A stretch of DNA of 64,000 bases from Hwanghaeella grinnelliae (lineage in GTDB: Bacteria > Pseudomonadota > Alphaproteobacteria > UBA8366 > Aestuariispiraceae). The DNA lies in NCBI RefSeq assembly GCF_004005845.1, contig NZ_SADE01000003.1, positions 434,001-498,000 of the forward strand, given 5' to 3'. Of this stretch, positions 58,612-64,000 are shown one piece after another (the stretch's first letter is position 1; each line of letters opens with the position of its first letter). The translations under genes and the position numbers were made by a program. The notes beneath the pieces were generated by a model. The model searched no databases and was not told the origin of the DNA. It worked only from the letters and a program-made list of their open reading frames with translations.

Positions 58612-59385
58612 ATGAACTGGAGCGCAAGCGCGAAAACCCTGGCCGAAGCGCGGCTGAACGACGTCCGTCTGGACGACCCACCACGACCCGACCCGCAAAA
58701 CACCGAAGAGGCCTATGCGCTTCAGGATGCAGTCACCCAGGAATTGGGGTTTGAGGTCATCGGCTGGAAGGTCGGCGCCACAAATCCCGCCGCCCAGTCA
58801 GCCTTAGGCGCAAACGAACCCTTTATTGGCCCGGTCTTCAAGGAACGGACATTCGAAGGTACGGCGGAACTGAAAACCGCCGCAGATGCCTTGCGCATTC
58901 CCGAAGCGGAATTCGCCTTAATGCTGAAGGCGGACCTCCCGCCCCGCAGCGCAGCCTATGGCGCGAGCGAAGTCGCGGCGGCGGTCGGCAGCATCCATCC
59001 CGCGATCGAAGTTGTGAACAAACGGCTAGCCGGCAGTTTCGGCGACCATGTGAACCGGGTCATTGCCGATGGCGGTGCGAACCATGCCTTCATCTACGGC
59101 AAGGGGACCGAGACCTTCGATCCAATCGAATTGGCGAGCCATGCGATTTCCGTGACCGTGAACGGCATGAACAAAGCGGCCGGCGGCGGCGGCAATGTTA
59201 TGGGAAGCCCATTGAACGTTCTGGCTTGGCTGGCGAACCATATGAGCAAACGTGGCATCGGCCTGAAGGCCGGCCAATGGGTCAGCACGGGCCTGACGAC
59301 TGAGGTCTTCCAAGTCCGCCGGGGCGACACAGTTGTCGCGGATTTCGGTACTTTCGGCTCGGTCTCCGTCACTTTTCTGGAATAG
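58612..59385 (+). CDS. 2-keto-4-pentenoate hydratase/decarboxylase-family protein
   Basis: A 257-residue member of the MhpD/fumarylacetoacetase family: EEAYALQDAVTQELG, VIGWKVGATNPA, EAEFALML with metal-binding Glu residues, and AGGGGNVMGSPLNVLAWLAN near the end. The family acts in catechol and homoprotocatechuate breakdown, but no other ring-cleavage genes are nearby. I use the ATG at 58612; an in-frame TTG is 18 nt upstream. Confidence 0.85.
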   Translation: MNWSASAKTLAEARLNDVRLDDPPRPDPQNTEEAYALQDAVTQELGFEVIGWKVGATNPAAQSALGANEPFIGPVFKERTFEGTAELKTAADALRIPEAEFALMLKADLPPRSAAYGASEVAAAVGSIHPAIEVVNKRLAGSFGDHVNRVIADGGANHAFIYGKGTETFDPIELASHAISVTVNGMNKAAGGGGNVMGSPLNVLAWLANHMSKRGIGLKAGQWVSTGLTTEVFQVRRGDTVVADFGTFGSVSVTFLE

Positions 59386-59420
59386 CGGGCAACCATTTCA
59401 ATCATACGGACGTTGATCAG

Positions 59421-59448
59421 GACGGGGCCTTTTCGGGCCCCGTCTTTT
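59421..59448 (+). terminator. Rho-independent terminator
   Basis: A GACGGGGCC/GGCCCCGTC stem with a TTTTC-type loop is followed by TTTTCTTTG, 36 nt after the hydratase stop. Confidence 0.85.
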
Positions 59449-59510
59449 CTTTGTTTTCTGCAGAAAGTTTCCTTGATTTTTCCAATACTTTTACCATATC
59501 TACCTCACTG

Positions 59511-59527
59511 TTTAGAATATTTCTAAA
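59511..59527. promoter_or_regulatory. Irr-type iron control element upstream of Dps
   Basis: A perfect TTTAGAA-N3-TTCTAAA palindrome, which matches the Irr-binding ICE consensus of Alphaproteobacteria as I remember it. It lies 67 nt before the dps ATG. In this family Irr represses iron storage genes when iron is low. A promoter-like TTGATT-N18-TATCTA lies just upstream, so binding would block initiation. Confidence 0.72.
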
Positions 59528-59594
59528 TTACAGATCCGGTCGGAAACGATGATCCCGGAAAGCCGCAATTTGACGAAACCAAAGGAGGTCAAAG

Positions 59595-60062
59595 ATGGAA
59601 ATCAACATCGGAATCAATCAGGCCGACCGCAAGGAAATCGCTGACGGTTTGTCACGTCTGCTCGCCGACAGCTACACGGTGTATCTGAAGACGCATAACT
59701 TCCACTGGAATGTTACGGGGCCGATGTTCAATACGCTGCACACGATGTTCGAAGGCCAGTATACGGAGCTCGCAATGGCGGTCGATGAAATCGCCGAACG
59801 GATTCGCGCCCTCGGCGAACCGGCGCCGGGCAGCTATGCCCAATTTGCCGAACTGACGGTCATTTCTGAAGAAACCGGCACACCGAAAGCCGAAGAGATG
59901 ATCCGCCAACTGGTCGAAGGTCAGGAAGCGATTGCGCGCACCGCCCGGTCTGTCTTCCCGGCCGCCGAGAAAGCCGGCGACGAACCGACGGCCGACCTTC
60001 TGACCCAACGCATTCAATTGCATGAGAAAAACGCCTGGATGCTCCGCAGTATGCTGGCCTAA
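59595..60062 (+). CDS. dps: Dps/ferritin-like iron-storage protein
   Basis: A 155-residue four-helix protein that oxidises and stores iron and protects DNA. The intersubunit ferroxidase residues are in KTHNFHWNVTG and YTELAMAVDEIAERIRALG. The N-terminus has few basic residues, so strong DNA binding is not obvious. AGGAGG precedes the ATG. It is a single-gene unit with its own probable Irr box and terminator. Confidence 0.93.
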   Translation: MEINIGINQADRKEIADGLSRLLADSYTVYLKTHNFHWNVTGPMFNTLHTMFEGQYTELAMAVDEIAERIRALGEPAPGSYAQFAELTVISEETGTPKAEEMIRQLVEGQEAIARTARSVFPAAEKAGDEPTADLLTQRIQLHEKNAWMLRSMLA

Positions 60063-60088
60063 GCCGCACTATATCCTTGCTTGCTATG

Positions 60089-60127
60089 CACCCCGCCGGT
60101 CAATTGTAACCGGCGGGGTGATTTTTT
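60089..60127 (+). terminator. Rho-independent terminator after dps
   Basis: A CACCCCGCCGGT/ACCGGCGGGGTG stem of 12 bp with an 8-nt loop, followed by ATTTTTT, 26 nt after the stop. Confidence 0.93.
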
Positions 60128-60272
60128 AGCATCCCCCCAAACACGAAAGGAATTGATGGGTCTCACGCCTCTGTGACTGGGCCGGAGCGGAATGCCCCTC
60201 TAAGTTTTATAATGATAAGCCTGTGCGCCGACGAATAAGGCTGCATTGGCATTGCATTGAGAGGAAAGTGAC

Positions 60273-61247
60273 ATGCTGATCAAAAGGAAACGCGGATGGG
60301 AACTGCCGGAGCAGGCGGCGACACCGGAAGCGGCCTTCCTGAACCGCCGTCAATTGGCCAAAGGTCTGGCGGCCGGGTCTATCCTATTTGCAGGCGGGGC
60401 GCTGTTCTCGTCCCGCGCGAAGGCTGCGGCGGCGTCTGCGGACCCGACAGCGGACCTTTACCCTGTCAAAACCAATGACAGCTACAAGATTGACCGGGCG
60501 CTGACGGACAAAAAACACGCACTGACCTATAATAACTATTACGAGTTCGGGACCCATAAGGGCATTTCGCAACTTGCCCAGAAGCTTGAGACTCGTCCCT
60601 GGACCGTGTTGCTGGACGGTATGGTCGAAAAAGAACAGATCGTCGATGTCGACACCCTGATCCGTGCCATGCCCTTGGAGGAACGCCTCTATCGGCACCG
60701 TTGCGTGGAAGCCTGGTCGATGACCGTCCCTTGGAGCGGCTTCCCCCTAGCCGCGCTTGTGGACTATGCCAAACCGTTGTCCGGCGCGAAGTTCGTCCGC
60801 ATGGAAACGGTGGTGCAGGAAGAAACCATGCCCGGCTTGCGGTCGAGCTGGTACCCCTGGCCCTATGTGGAAGGGCTGACCATGGCGGAGGCGACGAACG
60901 AATTGACCTTTATCGCCACCGGTCTTTACGGCGAACCCATCGCGAAGCAGAACGGCGCGCCGCTGCGCCTGGTGACGCCCTGGAAGTACGGGTTCAAATC
61001 CATCAAATCGCTTGTCCGCTTCACCTTCACAGATCAACGGCCTGTCGGCTTCTGGGAGGAAATCCAGGGGTCCGAATACGGGTTCTGGGCGAATGTTAAC
61101 CCGGAAGTCTCGCACCCGCGATGGAGCCAAGCCTACGAAACCGTCCTGGGTTCGAACGAACGCGTGCCGACCTTACTGTTCAACGGGTATGGCGACTACG
61201 TAGCCGATCTCTACAAAGGGATGGAAGGCGAGCAACTCTATTTGTGA
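60273..61247 (+). CDS. msrP: Protein-methionine-sulfoxide reductase catalytic subunit
   Basis: A 324-residue periplasmic molybdoenzyme (YedY) that repairs oxidised methionine in envelope proteins. A twin-arginine signal (NRRQLAKGLAAG) allows export after the cofactor is inserted; the molybdenum-ligand Cys is in RHRCVEAWSM. Other family blocks are SSWYPWPYVEGLT, LRLVTPWKYGFKSIKS and WEEIQGSEYGFWANVNP. The moa/moe/mob genes for the cofactor lie 16 kb away. The usual heme-bearing partner MsrQ does not follow it here. Confidence 0.96.
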   Translation: MLIKRKRGWELPEQAATPEAAFLNRRQLAKGLAAGSILFAGGALFSSRAKAAAASADPTADLYPVKTNDSYKIDRALTDKKHALTYNNYYEFGTHKGISQLAQKLETRPWTVLLDGMVEKEQIVDVDTLIRAMPLEERLYRHRCVEAWSMTVPWSGFPLAALVDYAKPLSGAKFVRMETVVQEETMPGLRSSWYPWPYVEGLTMAEATNELTFIATGLYGEPIAKQNGAPLRLVTPWKYGFKSIKSLVRFTFTDQRPVGFWEEIQGSEYGFWANVNPEVSHPRWSQAYETVLGSNERVPTLLFNGYGDYVADLYKGMEGEQLYL

Positions 61248-61279
61248 TCCCGGCCCTGCCGGGTCAGGCAACCATCCAA

Positions 61280-61304
61280 CCGCGCGGGCGTCCGGCCCGC
61301 GCGG
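61280..61304. terminator. GC-rich hairpin after msrP
   Basis: A perfect 10-bp stem CCGCGCGGGC/GCCCGCGCGG with a 5-nt loop, 32 nt after the msrP stop. It has no T-run, so termination would be weak or factor-dependent. Confidence 0.5.
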
Positions 61305-61399
61305 CACAAAGCGATTGAACCGTCATCTAAGTTCTTTCCCTCTCCCCGCGCATCTTGCTAGAATCCTAATAAATTAGGCGCGACAGGGAGATTCCGCCT

Positions 61400-63304
61400 T
61401 TGTCTTACAGTTACGATGTGCAGACCCGCCATGGGAAAGATTGGCGGGGGGTGCAGAGCTTCCAGAGCCGCACCAGCGCATTGGTGCGCGCGAACGGCTT
61501 AATCGACTCCAAGGAATCCAAGGCGGTTCGCGTCGTTCATATCCGCCGGCGTCCCAACGATACAATCAAAGAGAAGACGATCTTCGAGCAGATCGTTCCG
61601 GAACAAAAAGAGAAGCCGATTGCGGCGCAATCGGTCGACGAGGCAGCCTATTGCGAAGAAGCGGGCGATGTTTTCCGGCTGGATGCACGCATCACGATCT
61701 CCAAAGTGATGAGCAAGTATTTCGAGCGCAAGCTGATCACGGCGTGTGAGCTTGTCACCGATCCCGGCAATCTGATGATGCTGGCCGGCGACAAACCATT
61801 GCTGAACCAGGCATTCGCTTTCGTCGGTGTCGTCCAAGCAAAATCCCGCGGCGAGGACCAGCAGGCGCGGATCGCCGAGCTGGGCAACCTGTACAAGGCG
61901 GTGCTCAAACTGTCCGAAGCGGTTGCTGAGGGGCTAGAACCTTTCGTCGAGATTCGCGAAGCGAAAGGCCTTGATGCCGCCCTGGAAGCCATCGACGCCT
62001 TGGAGGAACCGAAGCGCCGCGGCACCATGCTTGCCCTGATCGGCGACCGGCTGCGGGACGAAGGCGACCCCGCGCTGAAAGTGAAATCGGTGCTGGCTTT
62101 CCTGTCCGGCGACAACCCGGCGACGTCGGCGACCGCACTGGAACTGATCGACAACGTCATTGCCGAAATGCTGGGCAGTACGGATACGCTGCGGGTCCTG
62201 CTGGGTCGGCGAACCGATTTGGGCGAAGCGCTTTTCACGGCGGCATCGATCGCATCGGGGAAATGGCAGCCGGACAAGAGCGCTTCAGCCGCCCTGATCG
62301 AGCTTAGCGACGCATTAGCCAAGCACCGGTTCCAGCTTTCCAAACAAGCGTTGAACCGATGGGTGGCGAAGGGATTGGATTCGACCACCCAGCTTACAAG
62401 GGAAGGTCAACCGGCCGACCGGCAAACCTTCACGCGTCTGCTGAACGGCATGCTAGGCAATGCAGGCATCTATGGCGGGATCGAAAGCGCGAAGTGCCTG
62501 ACGCAGCGGGCGCGCAGCGCCTTGGCCGCCAACCCCGACGACCAGATGCTGGAGCCGGCGATCGAACGCGTTTCTGATATGATCGAGGAACCCTCGGCAA
62601 AGATCGGCTATCTACTCGACCTGTCGGCCAGTTCCATTATCAATCAAGGCAATGCGGTCACGGTCCTGCGGAAGCTGGCCAAGGTACTCGGCAGCATGCG
62701 CACCCTGGACGACTTCGTACCCAGCGCAACCGACGAAGACGAAGCGGAACAGGTTCGCGGTCTGGTCCTGCGGAAAATCGGCGCATCGACCTTGCCGGCA
62801 GAAGTCCTGCAAGGTTTGGAATCGCGCATCTCCTCCTTGAAGCAAAGCGCCGGTGCTCCAGCCGCGGTCGCACAGGATACAACTGCAAAACAGTCGAAGG
62901 ATACGGAAGAGGCCGTCACCGAGGTTCAAGAAGCAGCGGCGCCCGCCGAACAAAAACCGAAATCCAACCTCCGCGCCTTTTCCACCGGCGATATCATCTA
63001 CACGCCGAATGATGATGCGAACGAGGCCTATATTATCCGGACCGGCTTGGTGAAAATCGTCCAACCGGGCCCCGCCGGCGAACAACACGAGAGGACACTC
63101 GGCCCGTCGGAGGTTTTGGGCGAATTGTGTCTGGCCGGCGTACCGACCAGAAAGGCCACCGCAATTGCCGCGAAGGACACGGAGCTGGTTGCCGTGCCGA
63201 AGTCCGCTTTCGCCAAACGTCTGAAAGGCATTGCCGACAATGACCGCATGATGGCCATCCTGTTGAATGCCGTTCTGAAAGAAATGCGTAGAATGGGGGA
63301 GTGA
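61400..63304 (+). CDS. Uncharacterised protein with C-terminal cyclic-nucleotide-binding-like domain
   Basis: A 634-residue cytosolic protein I cannot name. An N-terminal domain of about 100 residues (YSYDVQTRHGKDWRGVQSF, then VRVVHIRRRPND) is shared with the next gene. A long helical middle (about 110-480) follows, then a low-complexity linker and a cNMP-type beta roll at about 525-630 (FSTGDIIYTPNDDANEAYIIRTG, GPSEVLGELCLAG). The start is TTG, chosen because its N-terminus aligns with the ATG start of the paralogue and GGGAG lies 10 nt upstream. The roll resembles Crp-type domains but no DNA-binding domain follows. Confidence 0.7.
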   Translation: MSYSYDVQTRHGKDWRGVQSFQSRTSALVRANGLIDSKESKAVRVVHIRRRPNDTIKEKTIFEQIVPEQKEKPIAAQSVDEAAYCEEAGDVFRLDARITISKVMSKYFERKLITACELVTDPGNLMMLAGDKPLLNQAFAFVGVVQAKSRGEDQQARIAELGNLYKAVLKLSEAVAEGLEPFVEIREAKGLDAALEAIDALEEPKRRGTMLALIGDRLRDEGDPALKVKSVLAFLSGDNPATSATALELIDNVIAEMLGSTDTLRVLLGRRTDLGEALFTAASIASGKWQPDKSASAALIELSDALAKHRFQLSKQALNRWVAKGLDSTTQLTREGQPADRQTFTRLLNGMLGNAGIYGGIESAKCLTQRARSALAANPDDQMLEPAIERVSDMIEEPSAKIGYLLDLSASSIINQGNAVTVLRKLAKVLGSMRTLDDFVPSATDEDEAEQVRGLVLRKIGASTLPAEVLQGLESRISSLKQSAGAPAAVAQDTTAKQSKDTEEAVTEVQEAAAPAEQKPKSNLRAFSTGDIIYTPNDDANEAYIIRTGLVKIVQPGPAGEQHERTLGPSEVLGELCLAGVPTRKATAIAAKDTELVAVPKSAFAKRLKGIADNDRMMAILLNAVLKEMRRMGE

Positions 63305-63434
63305 ACGCACGCCGTCCTGCATCACTTCAACTCGCATTCCCCGACAATTCGGATAAAGTCCCCCTCACGCTGATGGCCGTCTGACGTGGGGGGCCGTGGT
63401 CGTTCCGGCTGGAAAAAGGAAAGTTCGGGCCCGA

Positions 63435-64000
63435 TGAGTTCTAGTTTTGAAGTACAGGTACAGTTGGAAGGGCGTTGGCAGACCCGTGAGATCGCCGATG
63501 AAAAGGAGTTTGCCCTGGACCGTGGCACCGCCTTGGCGGAGGAAGCGCAATGTGACGCGGTCCGGGTTATAGAATCGGCGCCGAAACCGGACGGAACCAT
63601 CGTCGAAAAAACGGTTTTCGAGAAAAAAGTCGCACGAAAGAAAGCCACGCCGGTGACAGCGCAGCAGGTCGACTCCGCGCCATTGTGCGAAACCGTGGAG
63701 CAGGTGTTCCAGTTGGAAGCACGTCTGACCGCGGGCCGCATCCTGCGCGGATATCTGGACGAGGAAGGCCTGACAGTGTCGGAACTGATGACCGACCCTG
63801 GTCTGCTCGGCCTGCTCGCCCGGCATGAGACAATATTGACGCAATCGGTCGGCGTTGCCTCGTCGGTCCAAGCAAAGCTTTACGATCTTCCCCAGCGCCA
63901 GCGCGCCGATGTGCTCTATGCGCTTTTCGACGATGTGAAGAACATGGCGGCCGCCTTAGCCGGGACGCTGCCCGCCTTCAAAACCGTTTTGGCCGAGGAA
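63435..64000 (+). CDS. Paralogue of the preceding gene (cut by window end)
   Basis: A partial gene of which 188 codons are visible. MSSSFEVQVQLEGRWQTREI aligns with the start of the previous protein, and later KTVFEKKV, VFQLEARLT, ELMTDPGLLGLLARHETIL and SSVQAKLYDL match it in order. The two genes are a tandem duplication. Whether this copy also has a cyclic-nucleotide-binding domain cannot be seen. Confidence 0.7.

Overview
The window reads as one stretch of a chromosome of moderately GC-rich (about 60%) Alphaproteobacteria, most likely a marine or aquatic member of the Rhodospirillales. The signs are alphaproteobacterial gene sets (UbiK-YbjN-ProC order, an adjacent MarR/OmpR-type regulator pair of the PetP/PetR kind, phasin, CsaA, a class GN sortase with its VIT/VWA target, VPxPA/G-CTERM exported proteins) and an Irr-type iron box. 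The genus is my inference. I see no tRNA, rRNA, CRISPR array, phage or transposase; nearly all of the window is intact chromosomal housekeeping and metabolic genes. The first (cysS) and last (cNBD-paralogue) genes run off the edges.

Layout. 1-12.4 kb: cysS with a Cys-rich leader peptide and promoter, a VPLPA-CTERM protein, gltX, nadE, a large hybrid histidine kinase, a nicotinate phosphoribosyltransferase-like enzyme and class II DAHP synthase. 12.4-18.6 kb: a Tat-exported family 5 solute-binding protein, then a probable methylamine/betaine catabolic locus: a trimethylamine-dehydrogenase-like flavoprotein divergent from a BetI-like TetR regulator, followed by an MttB-superfamily methyltransferase, with two matching palindromic operators. 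18.8-28.1 kb: ubiK, ybjN (with an intrinsic terminator just before its start codon), proC, an MtlR-like gene, a TetR/COQ9-like gene, phasin, csaA, a MarR/OmpR/EnvZ-like regulatory operon and ilvE.

28.1-33.6 kb: an MBL hydrolase, a beta-hydroxyacid dehydrogenase, a protein fusing a glutamate-mutase-epsilon-like barrel to a B12-binding domain, a divergent ProC-like oxidoreductase, and a cobalamin riboswitch followed by bluB. 33.5-40.5 kb: a TetR-HlyD-ATPase-permease export operon with three successive 4-nt overlaps, an NTF2-like protein, a GST/HxlR divergent pair, a threonate-dehydrogenase-like enzyme and a membrane protein. 40.5-45 kb: pgsA-mobB-moeA-moaD-moaE-dacB. 45-54.2 kb: a methyltransferase, a creatinase/DoeA-like M24 protein lacking metal ligands, a second CTERM protein, uvrC, then uvrB-folM-folB. 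54.2-64 kb: class GN sortase and target, aspartate aminotransferase, a MhpD-type hydratase, Dps under a probable Irr box, MsrP, and two tandem paralogues of an unrecognised family, the first ending in a cyclic-nucleotide-binding domain.

Themes that link genes: cobalamin (MttB-like enzyme, B12 fusion protein, riboswitch-bluB), molybdenum cofactor (mobB-moeA-moaDE and the Mo enzyme MsrP), and envelope sorting (two CTERM proteins, sortase and target). The strongest candidates for new biology are the Cys-codon leader ahead of cysS, the two-operator demethylation locus at 14-18.6 kb, and the B12 fusion protein paired with a ProC paralogue.
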